DNA of 64,000 bases, from contig NZ_JOCX01000022.1 in NCBI RefSeq assembly GCF_000717915.1, forward strand, positions 1-64,000. The letters run 5' to 3'. The stretch comes from Streptomyces sp. NRRL S-244 (GTDB taxonomy: Bacteria; Actinomycetota; Actinomycetes; Streptomycetales; Streptomycetaceae). Below, one piece after another: positions 41,600 through 49,768 of the stretch; the first letter of the stretch is position 1, and the number at the start of each line of letters is the position of its first letter. The notes below the pieces were generated by a model. The model saw only the letters and a list, made by a program, of their open reading frames with translations. It made no database searches and was not told the origin of the DNA. The translations under genes were made by a program, and so were the position numbers.

Positions 41600-42598
41600 C
41601 TACGCCCAGTCCCAGGCGATGCCCAGCAGCCCGCGCCGCACCTCCGGCTCCACCAGGTGCACGGCACGGTGGCGCCCGCTCGGCGTCAGGTCCGCCAGTG
41701 CGCTGCGCGGCGCCCCCGGTCCGGAGCGGCTGAACCGCCGGCAGCGCACCGGCAGCGCCGCCTCGTCGAAGCGGACCTGGAGCACGTACTGCCCGCCGCT
41801 GTAGCTGAACCCGCGCACGTACTCGGTGCAGCGGCCGCCGGTCCCGTCCTCGAAGCCGTAGCCGAAGACGTACGTGTCCCCGGCGCGCAGCCGGGCGTCG
41901 AAGAGCAGCTCGGCGACCAGCACCTCGGCCTGCGGGTGCCAGCGGACGCGTCCGGTCCGGCAGTTCTCGTCCGCCCGTACGCGGACCCTGGCCGGATCGC
42001 AGCCGGGATCCCCGTGGTGGACGGCGAGGTACCGGTCGACCCCGTCGCGGTGGGCCCGTACGACGTGCTGCGACTCGCGGCCCAGCAGCTCGCCGCCCGC
42101 CCCGATCCGCACCCGCTCGTGGTGGCCGACCGTGTGCAGGCCGCCGTCGGCGGGCAGCTCCATACCGGCCAGCAGCCCCTCCACGGCCGCGCCGACGCTG
42201 ACCAGGGCCCGGTACGAGCGGGCCGGCGGGCGGACCGCCTCGGGCCCGGCGCCCTCGGGGGCGGCCAGCAGCCGCAGCAACGTCCCCTCGGGCAGTTCCA
42301 GGATCTGCTCCAGGGCCCGTACGGCCTTCAGGGACTCGGGGCGCCGCGGCCGCCGGGCGCCCTGCTGCCAGTAGCTGAGGCTGGTCACGCCGAGCTTGAT
42401 GCCGCGGGCCGCGAGCCGGTGCTGGACGCGGTGCAGGGGGAGGCCGCGGGCGCTGAGCGCGGCGCGCAGGGCGAGGTGGAAGGGGCCGGCCCGCAGCAGG
42501 TGCCCCAGCTCCTGCGCACTCGCCCCCGCGCTCGCCCCCGCGCTCGTTCCTGCGCTCACCCCCGCGCTCGTCCCAGCATTCTCCCCGGTCGACCGCAT
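41600..42598 (-). CDS. HTH (XRE-like) regulator, Streptomyces-specific
   Basis: A 332-aa protein from ATG 42598, with AGGAGG 7-8 nt upstream. After an AGTSAGVSAG-type repeat tail (residues 5-28) comes a helix-turn-helix region (about 30-100): LALRAALSARGLPLHRVQHRLAARGIKLGVTSLSYWQQGARRPRRPESLKAVRALEQILELPEG, which fits an XRE/lambda-repressor-type fold. The rest (100-332) is unrecognised, with HERVRIGAGGELLGRESQHVVRAHRDGVDRYLAVHH. It is divergent from the secreted protease gene; the gap carries three copies of a GTTCACA motif. Confidence 0.65.
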   Translation of the reverse strand: MRSTGENAGTSAGVSAGTSAGASAGASAQELGHLLRAGPFHLALRAALSARGLPLHRVQHRLAARGIKLGVTSLSYWQQGARRPRRPESLKAVRALEQILELPEGTLLRLLAAPEGAGPEAVRPPARSYRALVSVGAAVEGLLAGMELPADGGLHTVGHHERVRIGAGGELLGRESQHVVRAHRDGVDRYLAVHHGDPGCDPARVRVRADENCRTGRVRWHPQAEVLVAELLFDARLRAGDTYVFGYGFEDGTGGRCTEYVRGFSYSGGQYVLQVRFDEAALPVRCRRFSRSGPGAPRSALADLTPSGRHRAVHLVEPEVRRGLLGIAWDWA

Positions 42599-42610
42599 GA
42601 CGGCTCCTCC

Positions 42611-42715
42611 TGTGAACATTCACGCGCGGTGGGGCGGGAGAGCTCGCCGGTGACACCCGGGGTCCAGGTGAAAGGACGGCAGTCGTTCACACTGCGGTCT
42701 CGCCGTTCACACTGC
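42611..42715. promoter_or_regulatory. Three GTTCACA motifs, two as 12-bp direct repeats
   Basis: CGTTCACACTGC occurs at 42684-42695 and again at 42704-42715, a 20-bp spacing (about two helical turns, so same DNA face). A third, inverted copy, TGTGAAC (42611-42617), forms the palindrome GTGAA-CA-TTCAC (42612-42623) over the leader of the HTH gene. A TTGACC -35 (42740-42745) of the protease gene follows, with TGATGC 17 bp later. Confidence 0.65.
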
Positions 42716-42850
42716 AATGTCACGGCGTATTGAAGCCTGTTGACCTGATCGCGACAACACCCTGATGCTCCTCGGAAGCGTCCGGACGCGCTCCTCCAAC
42801 CCCCACCCTCCCCGGCCCCACCGGGGAGATCCCCACACGGGAGGAACGCG

Positions 42851-43456
42851 ATGCGCAACCGAATCCGGCGGCGGCTTTCCCTGGCCGCCGTCCTCACCGC
42901 CGTGCTCTTCACCCTGCCCACCGCCGCCGCCGCCACCGCTGCCCCCACGAGCGATGCCGGCACCGAGTCCGCCCTCGCGTACAAGCGCCTGGACATCACG
43001 ATGCAGGCCCAACAGAAGACCAACTGGTGCTGGGCCGCGAGCGGCAACACCATCGCGACCTGGTTCGGCCGGAACTACACGCAGAACCAGTTCTGCAACG
43101 CCGCCTTCAACCGCCAGCAGGGCTACGACTGCCCCAACAACCAGGCCACCCTCGGCAACGTCCAGACCGCCCTGAACTGGGCCGGCATCAACTCCGGCTC
43201 GTACGTGACCGGCTGGCTCCGCTACACCACCGTGCAGAGCGAGATCGACGCCAACCGGCCGGTCGAGACCCGGATCCAGTGGTCCAACGGCGGCGGCCAC
43301 ATGCACGTCATCTACGGCTACGACACCGCCAACAGCTGGGTCTACTGGGGCGATCCGTGGCCGTCCAGCGACCGCTACAACTGGGCCTCGCACGCCTGGT
43401 ACGTGGACAACAGCACCTTCTCCTGGACCCACTCGCTCTACCGGATCGGGGCGTGA
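42851..43456 (+). CDS. Secreted papain-like cysteine protease (C39-like)
   Basis: A 201-aa protein from ATG 42851, with GGGAGGA 5 nt upstream. There is a long signal peptide (MRNRIRRRLSLAAVLTAVLFTLPTAAAA). The catalytic Cys60 lies in QKTNWCWAASGN, His150 in GGGHMHVIYGYD, and the following Asp/Asn in YWGDPWPSS. It resembles papain-like C39_2/AvrRpt2-type secreted proteases; substrates unknown. Four to six cysteines could give structural disulfides in the mature form (NQFCNAAFNRQQGYDCPNNQ). It is followed 5 nt later by an anchored secreted protein, probably its partner. Confidence 0.85.
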   Translation: MRNRIRRRLSLAAVLTAVLFTLPTAAAATAAPTSDAGTESALAYKRLDITMQAQQKTNWCWAASGNTIATWFGRNYTQNQFCNAAFNRQQGYDCPNNQATLGNVQTALNWAGINSGSYVTGWLRYTTVQSEIDANRPVETRIQWSNGGGHMHVIYGYDTANSWVYWGDPWPSSDRYNWASHAWYVDNSTFSWTHSLYRIGA

Positions 43457-43461
43457 GCGCC

Positions 43462-44247
43462 ATGTCCAAGCGTGTTTCCGCCGCGGTCCTCGCCGCGACC
43501 GCCGTCGTCCTCGTCGGCGTGGCGGCCCCACAGGCCGCGGCGGCGCCCGTGCCGCAGCCCCGGTCCGTCACCGCGGAGACGAAGGCCGCGGCGGCGCAGG
43601 CGGCCGCCGCCCCCGACACCCTGGCCACGCTGTCCCGCTTCTTCGCCCGGGAGGGCAAGGTCGCGCCGGACGCGGCCCGGCCGCGGATCGAGGGCGAGGC
43701 GATACCCGTCAGCCACCTGTCCCCGGACTTCGTCGCGGGCAAGGCCGGGGCGAGCGTGGCCCGGCTGGAGTTCCTCGCCAGCAGAGCGGTCTCCTCGGAC
43801 GGGCAGCAGGCCACGCTGTGGACCGCACGGACCGAGGCGGGATGGCAGGTCGTGAACATCGCCACCGGCGACGACGAGTTCCGCTACGCGCAGCTCGGCG
43901 CCGCGAAACTGCCGGGCGGCACGGTGTTCCGGGAACCGCAGATCGACGCGTGGTACGTGGCCCAGGGGGGCAGGGTGCTGCCGCTGGACGAGGACGCCGA
44001 GCGCGCCGTCGGCGCGGGAGGCACCAGCCTCGCCGCGTACCGGTCGAGGGTGACGCGGGCGTACGGGGACAAACTGCCGGGGTCGGCGTACGCGAAGGGC
44101 GGCGAGGCCGGCGGGTACGCGGCGGGAGCCGCCGATGCCGATGCGGGTACGCCGGTGGCCGCCGGGGCCGCAGGAGCGCTCGCGCTGGGCGCGGCCGGAT
44201 GCGTGGCCGTGCTGCGGCTGCGCCGGCGCACCGCCGCGCGGGCCTGA
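43462..44247 (+). CDS. Secreted membrane-anchored protein, partner of the cysteine protease
   Basis: A 261-aa protein from ATG 43462. An in-frame GTG at 43453 overlaps the protease stop (GTGA) and could be the real coupled start. A signal peptide (MSKRVSAAVLAATAVVLVGVAAPQAAA) precedes an Ala/Thr-rich segment and a soluble region with a cystatin/NTF2-like feel (SVARLEFLASRAVSSDGQQATLWTARTEAGWQVVNIATGDDEFRYAQLG). Near the C terminus is a Gly/Ala hydrophobic helix followed by RLRRRTAARA, without an LPxTG motif. The role may be to hold or inhibit the protease; this is inference. Confidence 0.65.
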   Translation: MSKRVSAAVLAATAVVLVGVAAPQAAAAPVPQPRSVTAETKAAAAQAAAAPDTLATLSRFFAREGKVAPDAARPRIEGEAIPVSHLSPDFVAGKAGASVARLEFLASRAVSSDGQQATLWTARTEAGWQVVNIATGDDEFRYAQLGAAKLPGGTVFREPQIDAWYVAQGGRVLPLDEDAERAVGAGGTSLAAYRSRVTRAYGDKLPGSAYAKGGEAGGYAAGAADADAGTPVAAGAAGALALGAAGCVAVLRLRRRTAARA

Positions 44248-44279
44248 CCCCTGGGACCCCCGCAGGGTCCGGCCGTCCC

Positions 44280-44400
44280 CCCGGACGCCGGGCCCTGCGG
44301 GCCGCGATGCCGATCCCCGCCCCTTCCGCCCTTCCCGCCTTCTCCGGGCGCCGCCCGGACCCCTGCCCCCGGGCGCCGGCGGGGCTGGGGCGGGCCCGGT
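44280..44400. repeat. Streptomyces GC-rich palindromic repeat upstream of uvrC
   Basis: Includes CCGGACGCCGGGCCCTGCGGG, then TCCGGGCGCCGCCCGGACCC and GCCCCCGGGCGCCGGCGGGGCTGGGG, with several nested palindromes. It is similar in style to the block inside hrpB (2388-2496). The window shows no terminator for the upstream pair other than this region. Confidence 0.55.
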
Positions 44401-44409
44401 GTACGGGGG

Positions 44410-44432
44410 TTGTCGGTGGGCGGAAGTAGGGT
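44410..44432 (+). promoter_or_regulatory. RecA-NDp/PafBC-type DNA-damage promoter of uvrC
   Basis: TTGTCGGTG (44410-44418), exactly 8 nt, then TAGGGT (44427-44432), a full match to TTGTCRGTG-N8-TAnnnT. The -10 box ends 7 nt before ATG 44440, so the transcript is probably leaderless. This drives the whole uvrC-rapZ-yvcK-whiA unit. Confidence 0.75.
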
Positions 44433-44439
44433 GGTTGGC

Positions 44440-46521
44440 ATGGCCGACCCTTCCAGCTACCGTCCCGCGCCGGGGCAGATTCCCGACTCCCCGGGGGTCT
44501 ACCGATTCCGCGACGAGCACCGCCGGGTGATCTACGTCGGGAAGGCCAAGAGCCTGCGCCAGCGGCTGGCCAGCTACTTCCAGGACCTCGCCGGACTGCA
44601 TCCGCGTACCGCGACGATGGTGACCACCGCCGCCTCCGTCGAGTGGACCGTCGTCTCCACCGAGGTCGAGGCGCTCCAGCTCGAATACTCCTGGATCAAG
44701 GAGTACGACCCCCGGTTCAACGTCAAGTACCGGGACGACAAGAGCTATCCCTCCCTCGCGGTGACGATGAACGAGGATTATCCGCGGGTCCAGGTCATGC
44801 GGGGGCCCAAGAAGAAGGGCGTGCGGTACTTCGGGCCCTATGGGCACGCCTGGGCGATTCGCGAGACCGTCGACCTCATGCTGCGGGTGTTCCCCGTGCG
44901 GACCTGCTCCGCCGGGGTGTTCAAGCGGTCCGCGCAGATCGGGCGGCCCTGTCTGCTCGGCTACATCGGCAAGTGCTCCGCGCCCTGCGTCGGCCGGGTC
45001 ACCCCCGAGGAGCACCGCGAACTCGCCGAGGACTTCTGCGATTTCATGGCCGGCCGGACCGGTACGTACCTGTCCCGGCTGGAGCGGCAGATGCACGAGG
45101 CCGCCGAGGAGATGGAGTACGAGAAGGCCGCCCGGCTGCGCGACGACATAGGAGCGCTGCGCCGGGCCATGGAGAAGAACGCCGTGGTCCTCGCCGATGC
45201 CACGGACGCCGACCTGATCGCCGTGGCCGAGGACGAGCTCGAAGCGGCCGTGCAGATCTTCCACGTACGCGGCGGGCGCGTGCGCGGGCAGCGCGGCTGG
45301 GTCACCGACAAGGTCGAGGCCGTGGACACCGCCGGACTCGTCGAGCACGCCCTCCAGCAGCTCTACGGGGAGGAGAGCGGCGAGGCCGTCCCCAAGGAGG
45401 TACTGGTTCCGGCCCTGCCCGAGGACGCCCCCGCCCTCGCCGAGTGGCTCGCCGGGCGGCGCGGCTCCCTGGTCAGCCTGCGCATCCCGCAGCGCGGGGA
45501 CAAGAAGGCCCTGATGGAGACCGTCCACCGCAACGCGCAGCAGTCCCTGGCCCTGCACAAGACCAAGCGTGCCAGCGACCTCACCACCCGATCCCGGGCC
45601 CTGGAGGAGATCGCCGAGGCCCTTGAGCTGGACAGTGCGCCGCTGCGCATCGAGTGCTTCGACATCTCGCACCTCCAGGGCGACGACGTGGTGGCCTCGA
45701 TGGTCGTCTTCGAGGACGGGCTGGCGCGCAAGAGCGAGTACCGGCGCTTCCAGATCAAGTCGTTCGAGGGCCAGGACGACGTCCGGTCCATGCACGAGGT
45801 GGTCTCGCGGCGCTTCCGCCGCTACCTCCAGGAGAAGCTGAAGACCGGCGAGTGGTCCCCGGAGGACGGGGAGGAGGGGGAGAACCCCCTGGAGAGCCCC
45901 CCGGAGAGCCCCCTGGAGAACTCCCTCGCCGAGGACGACGGGCGCCCGAAGCGCTTCGCGTACCCGCCGCAGCTCGTCGTGGTAGACGGCGGGCAGCCGC
46001 AGGTGGCCGCCGCCAAGCGGGCCCTGGACGAGCTCGGCATCGACGACGTGGCCGTCTGCGGGCTGGCGAAGCGGCTGGAGGAGGTCTGGCTGCCCGGCGA
46101 GGACGACCCGGTCGTGCTGCCCCGCACCAGCGAGGGGCTCTACCTGCTCCAGCGCGTGCGTGACGAAGCCCACCGGTTCGCGATCCAGTACCAGCGGAAC
46201 AAGCGCGGGAAACGGCTCAAGGCGGGCCCGCTCGACGAGGTGCCCGGTCTCGGCGAAAGCCGCAGGCAGGCCCTGGTCAAGCACTTCGGTTCGGTGAAAA
46301 AGCTGAGACAGGCGACAATCGACCAGATCTGCGAGGTCCCGGGCATAGGACGCAAGACGGCCGAGACCGTGGCCGCGGCGCTCGCGCGGTCGGTTCCCGC
46401 CGGTCCTGCCGTCAACACGGCGACAGGAGAGATCATTGAGGATGAGACCCCGCCCCCGCGGGTGGGGGCACCTCCCAGCGGCAGCTGGGGGACATCGTCC
46501 GAACGGGGGACCGAGCAATGA
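44440..46521 (+). CDS. uvrC: Excinuclease ABC subunit C
   Basis: A 693-aa protein starting at ATG 44440. The GIY-YIG nuclease domain is near residues 15-95 ([27 protein letters not shown]). The UVR motif ([27 protein letters not shown], residues 222-248) binds UvrB, the RNase H-like endonuclease domain carries [13 protein letters not shown] and [14 protein letters not shown], and the C terminus has two helix-hairpin-helix motifs ([22 protein letters not shown]). UvrC makes both incisions. Oddities: a repetitive acidic insert with [11 protein letters not shown] near residue 485, and a C-terminal tail encoded by a palindromic repeat. The stop overlaps rapZ (ATGA). Confidence 0.97.
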   Translation: MADPSSYRPAPGQIPDSPGVYRFRDEHRRVIYVGKAKSLRQRLASYFQDLAGLHPRTATMVTTAASVEWTVVSTEVEALQLEYSWIKEYDPRFNVKYRDDKSYPSLAVTMNEDYPRVQVMRGPKKKGVRYFGPYGHAWAIRETVDLMLRVFPVRTCSAGVFKRSAQIGRPCLLGYIGKCSAPCVGRVTPEEHRELAEDFCDFMAGRTGTYLSRLERQMHEAAEEMEYEKAARLRDDIGALRRAMEKNAVVLADATDADLIAVAEDELEAAVQIFHVRGGRVRGQRGWVTDKVEAVDTAGLVEHALQQLYGEESGEAVPKEVLVPALPEDAPALAEWLAGRRGSLVSLRIPQRGDKKALMETVHRNAQQSLALHKTKRASDLTTRSRALEEIAEALELDSAPLRIECFDISHLQGDDVVASMVVFEDGLARKSEYRRFQIKSFEGQDDVRSMHEVVSRRFRRYLQEKLKTGEWSPEDGEEGENPLESPPESPLENSLAEDDGRPKRFAYPPQLVVVDGGQPQVAAAKRALDELGIDDVAVCGLAKRLEEVWLPGEDDPVVLPRTSEGLYLLQRVRDEAHRFAIQYQRNKRGKRLKAGPLDEVPGLGESRRQALVKHFGSVKKLRQATIDQICEVPGIGRKTAETVAAALARSVPAGPAVNTATGEIIEDETPPPRVGAPPSGSWGTSSERGTEQ
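46448..46492. repeat. Streptomyces palindromic repeat forming the uvrC C-terminus
   Basis: Two adjacent hairpins: CGCCCCCGCGGGTGGGGGC, then CACCTCCCAGCGGCAGCTGGGGGA. This is the familiar Streptomyces intergenic repeat with the CACCTCCCAGC...GCTGGGGG signature. It is translated as the last residues of UvrC ([15 protein letters not shown]). Confidence 0.75.
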
Positions 46522-47525
46522 CCGAGCGCGAGACCGACCAGACGAACGGCCGGACGGCCGACCAGACGACCGACGACATGACCGATGACACGACCGAGCA
46601 CGACCGAGACGGAGCACAGGTGAGTACGGGCACGACAGTGGAGCCCGGAGATACCGCCGAGGCGGCCATCCCCGAGCTGGTGATCATCTCCGGCATGTCC
46701 GGGGCCGGCCGCAGTACGGCGGCCAAGTGTCTGGAGGACCTCGGCTGGTTCGTCGTCGACAACCTCCCGCCCGCACTGATCCCCACCATGGTGGAGCTCG
46801 GCGCCCGCTCGCAGGGCAACGTGGCGCGCATCGCCGTCGTCGTCGACGTCCGCGGCCGCCAGTTCTTCGACGCCCTGCGCGAGTCGCTCTCCGACCTCGA
46901 CAGCAAGGGCGTCACCCGGCGCATCGTCTTCCTGGAGTCCTCCGACGACGCGCTGGTCCGCCGCTTCGAGTCGGTCCGCCGCCCGCACCCCCTCCAGGGC
47001 GACGGCCGCATCACCGACGGCATCGCCGCCGAGCGCGACCTGCTGCGCGAGCTGCGCGGCGACGCCGACCTGGTCATCGACACCTCCAGCCTGAACGTGC
47101 ACGAGCTGCGCGCGAAGATGGACGCCCAGTTCGCGGGCGACGAGGAGCCCGAGCTGCGGGCGACCGTCATGTCCTTCGGCTACAAGTACGGCCTCCCCGT
47201 CGACGCCGACCTCGTCGTCGACTGCCGCTTCATCCCGAACCCGCACTGGGTGCCCGAGCTGCGGCCCTTCACCGGCCTCAACCCGGAGGTGTCGGGCTAC
47301 GTGTTCAGCCAGCCCGGCGCCAAGGAGTTCCTCGACCGCTACACCGAGCTGCTCCAGCTCATCGCCACCGGCTACCGCCGGGAGGGCAAGCGGTACGTGA
47401 CCATCGCGGTCGGCTGCACCGGCGGCAAGCACCGCAGCGTGGCCATGTCCGAGAAGCTCGCTGCCCGCCTCGCCTCCGAGGGAGTCGAGACCGTCGTAGT
47501 CCACCGGGACATGGGGCGCGAGTGA
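46518..47525 (+). CDS. rapZ: RNase adapter protein RapZ / YvcJ family
   Basis: A 335-aa P-loop protein. ATG 46518 overlaps the uvrC stop (ATGA). Residues 1-48 are a Thr/Asp/Glu-rich tail; GTG 46620 (V35) with its own GGAG is an alternative start. The loop [24 protein letters not shown] has Arg65 where Lys is usual. The C-terminal half has [28 protein letters not shown] and [15 protein letters not shown], the RapZ core. In E. coli RapZ delivers the small RNA GlmZ to RNase E; in Gram-positive bacteria the related YvcJ is a nucleotide-binding protein of unclear role. It is the second gene of the uvrC-rapZ-yvcK-whiA unit. Confidence 0.93.
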   Translation: MTERETDQTNGRTADQTTDDMTDDTTEHDRDGAQVSTGTTVEPGDTAEAAIPELVIISGMSGAGRSTAAKCLEDLGWFVVDNLPPALIPTMVELGARSQGNVARIAVVVDVRGRQFFDALRESLSDLDSKGVTRRIVFLESSDDALVRRFESVRRPHPLQGDGRITDGIAAERDLLRELRGDADLVIDTSSLNVHELRAKMDAQFAGDEEPELRATVMSFGYKYGLPVDADLVVDCRFIPNPHWVPELRPFTGLNPEVSGYVFSQPGAKEFLDRYTELLQLIATGYRREGKRYVTIAVGCTGGKHRSVAMSEKLAARLASEGVETVVVHRDMGRE

Positions 47526-48592
47526 CCGGACGTACGCTGCGGCTGCGCCGCCTGCGCCGCCTCACCTCGGGGCGGGGCGAGGACGGCGCGGACCGCACCG
47601 GGCTGCGCCGCGGCGCAGCCCCCAAGGTGGTCGCGCCCAAGGTCGTCGCCCTCGGCGGCGGCATGGGCCTGTCGGCCTCCCTGGCAGCGCTGCGCCGGAT
47701 CACCGGTGAACTCACCGCCGTCGTCACCGTCGCCGACGACGGCGGTTCCAGCGGCCGGCTCCGGGAGGAGCTCGGCGTGCTGCCGCCCGGGGACCTGCGC
47801 AAGGCGCTGGCCGCGCTGTGCGGCGACGACGACTGGGGCCAGACCTGGGCCCGCGTCATCCAGCACCGCTTCCAGTCGGCCGGCGCCCTGCACGAGCACG
47901 CGGTCGGCAACCTGCTGATCGTCGCCCTGTGGGAACAGCTCGGCGACCCCGTCCAGGCCCTCGACCTGGTCGGGAAGCTGCTGGGGGCACAGGGCCGGGT
48001 GCTGCCGATGTCGGCGGTGCCGCTGGAGCTGCAGGCGCTGGTCCGCGGCCACGATCCGGCCCGCCCGGGCGAGGTCGACACCGTCCGGGGGCAGGCCACG
48101 GTGGCCACGACCCCCGGTGAGGTGCTCTCCGTACAGGTCGTGCCCGGGGATCCGCCGGCCGTGCCGGAGGCGGTCGCGGCGGTCCTGGACGCGGACTGGG
48201 TGGTGCTCGGTCCGGGGTCCTGGTTCTCGTCCGTGATCCCGCACCTGCTGGTGCCGGAACTGCTCGACGCGCTGATCGAGACCAAGGCCCGCAGGGTCCT
48301 CTCGCTGAACCTCGCGCCGCAGCCCGGTGAAACAGAGGGCTTCTCTCCGCAGCGTCATTTGGAGGTTTTGGCCCGACACGCCCCTAAACTCGCCCTGGAC
48401 GTGGTGCTGGCCGACGAGGCCGCCGTGCCCGACCGCGAGTCCCTCGCCGATGCCGCAAAACGGTTCGGTGCCGCGGTCGAGCTGGCGCCGGTGGCCAGGG
48501 AAGACGGCTCTCCGAAGCACGACCCGGAGCTGCTCGCCGCCGCGTACGACCGTATTTTTCGGATGCATGGAAGGATCGGCCCATGGCGATGA
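47522..48592 (+). CDS. yvcK: YvcK/CofD-like gluconeogenesis factor
   Basis: A 356-aa protein from GTG 47522, overlapping the rapZ stop (GTGA). After a basic N-terminus ([11 protein letters not shown]) and a duplicated PKVVAPKVV there is the family [63 protein letters not shown] and [19 protein letters not shown]. It belongs to the CofD-like group; B. subtilis YvcK binds UDP-sugars and is needed for growth on gluconeogenic sources and for normal wall synthesis. Its stop overlaps whiA by 10 bp, so translation is coupled. Confidence 0.94.
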   Translation: MTGRTLRLRRLRRLTSGRGEDGADRTGLRRGAAPKVVAPKVVALGGGMGLSASLAALRRITGELTAVVTVADDGGSSGRLREELGVLPPGDLRKALAALCGDDDWGQTWARVIQHRFQSAGALHEHAVGNLLIVALWEQLGDPVQALDLVGKLLGAQGRVLPMSAVPLELQALVRGHDPARPGEVDTVRGQATVATTPGEVLSVQVVPGDPPAVPEAVAAVLDADWVVLGPGSWFSSVIPHLLVPELLDALIETKARRVLSLNLAPQPGETEGFSPQRHLEVLARHAPKLALDVVLADEAAVPDRESLADAAKRFGAAVELAPVAREDGSPKHDPELLAAAYDRIFRMHGRIGPWR

Positions 48593-49572
48593 CGCCAGCG
48601 GTGAAGGATGAGATCTCCCGGCTCCCCGTCACCCGGACCTGCTGCAGGAAGGCGGAGGTCTCGGCGATTCTTCGGTTCGCGGGCGGGCTGCACCTGGTGA
48701 GCGGGCGGATCGTCATCGAGGCGGAGCTGGACACCGGGATCGCTGCCCGGCGCCTGCGCAAGGACATCCTGGAGATCTTCGGCCATTCCTCGGACCTGGT
48801 CGTGATGGCCCCCGGCGGACTGCGCCGCGGCAGCCGGTACGTCGTCCGGGTCGTGGCCGGCGGTGACCAGCTGGCGCGCCAGACGGGTCTCGTGGACGGC
48901 CGCGGCCGCCCCATCCGGGGCCTTCCGCCGCAGGTGGTCTCCGGGGCCACCTGTGACGCGGAGGCGGCCTGGCGCGGTGCCTTCCTGGCCCACGGCTCCC
49001 TCACCGAGCCGGGCCGGTCCTCCTCCCTGGAGGTGACCTGCCCCGGTCCGGAGGCGGCCCTGGCCCTGGTGGGCGCCGCCCGCCGGCTCTCCATCGCCGC
49101 CAAGGCGCGCGAGGTGCGCGGGGTCGACCGGGTCGTCGTCCGCGACGGCGACGCGATCGGCGCCCTGCTGACCCGGCTCGGCGCGCACGAGTCGGTGCTG
49201 GCCTGGGAGGAGCGGCGGATGCGGCGCGAGGTGCGCGCCACCGCCAACCGCCTCGCCAACTTCGACGACGCCAACCTGCGCCGCTCGGCGCGGGCCGCGG
49301 TGGCCGCCGGGGCCCGGGTCCAGCGTGCGCTGGAGATCCTCGGCGAGGAGGTCCCCGAGCACCTCGCGGCGGCCGGCCGGCTGCGCATGGAGCACAAGCA
49401 GGCCTCCCTGGAGGAACTGGGCGCGCTCGCCGACCCGCCGCTGACGAAGGACGCGGTCGCGGGCCGGATCCGCCGCCTGCTGGCGATGGCCGACAAGCGG
49501 GCGCAGGACCTGGGCATCCCGGGCACCGAGTCGAACCTGAGCGAGGACCTGGCCGACAACATGGCGGGCTAG
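48583..49572 (+). CDS. whiA: Sporulation transcription factor WhiA
   Basis: A 329-aa protein from ATG 48583. The N-terminal domain is a degenerate LAGLIDADG homing-endonuclease fold ([47 protein letters not shown]). The C-terminal HTH (about 240-315; [65 protein letters not shown]) binds DNA. With WhiB it activates division and sporulation genes such as ftsZ and parAB in aerial hyphae. It is the last gene of its unit before a strong terminator. I saw no separate whiA promoter, though one within yvcK is possible. Confidence 0.97.
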   Translation: MAMTPAVKDEISRLPVTRTCCRKAEVSAILRFAGGLHLVSGRIVIEAELDTGIAARRLRKDILEIFGHSSDLVVMAPGGLRRGSRYVVRVVAGGDQLARQTGLVDGRGRPIRGLPPQVVSGATCDAEAAWRGAFLAHGSLTEPGRSSSLEVTCPGPEAALALVGAARRLSIAAKAREVRGVDRVVVRDGDAIGALLTRLGAHESVLAWEERRMRREVRATANRLANFDDANLRRSARAAVAAGARVQRALEILGEEVPEHLAAAGRLRMEHKQASLEELGALADPPLTKDAVAGRIRRLLAMADKRAQDLGIPGTESNLSEDLADNMAG

Positions 49573-49642
49573 CCGCGCCGCGCCGAGACGCCTGCCGGTA
49601 CGCCCGGCCGTCGCCTCGTACTCCGTACGCCTCGCGCCGTAC

Positions 49643-49687
49643 GTCTCAAAGGGGCCCGCACGTCACACGTGCGGGCCCCTTTGAGAC
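49643..49687. terminator. Perfect 21-bp terminator after whiA
   Basis: A perfect 21-bp inverted repeat (GTCTCAAAGGGGCCCGCACG arm) with a CAC loop. A-rich and T-rich outer ends on both sides allow termination in either direction. Confidence 0.9.
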
Positions 49688-49768
49688 ACGCCCCATTGAC
49701 ATGGGCATCGCTTGATCGTGAGCCTGTCGTCCGAACGCTTTCGTGGCAGACGACGCCCAGGGGGGCAC

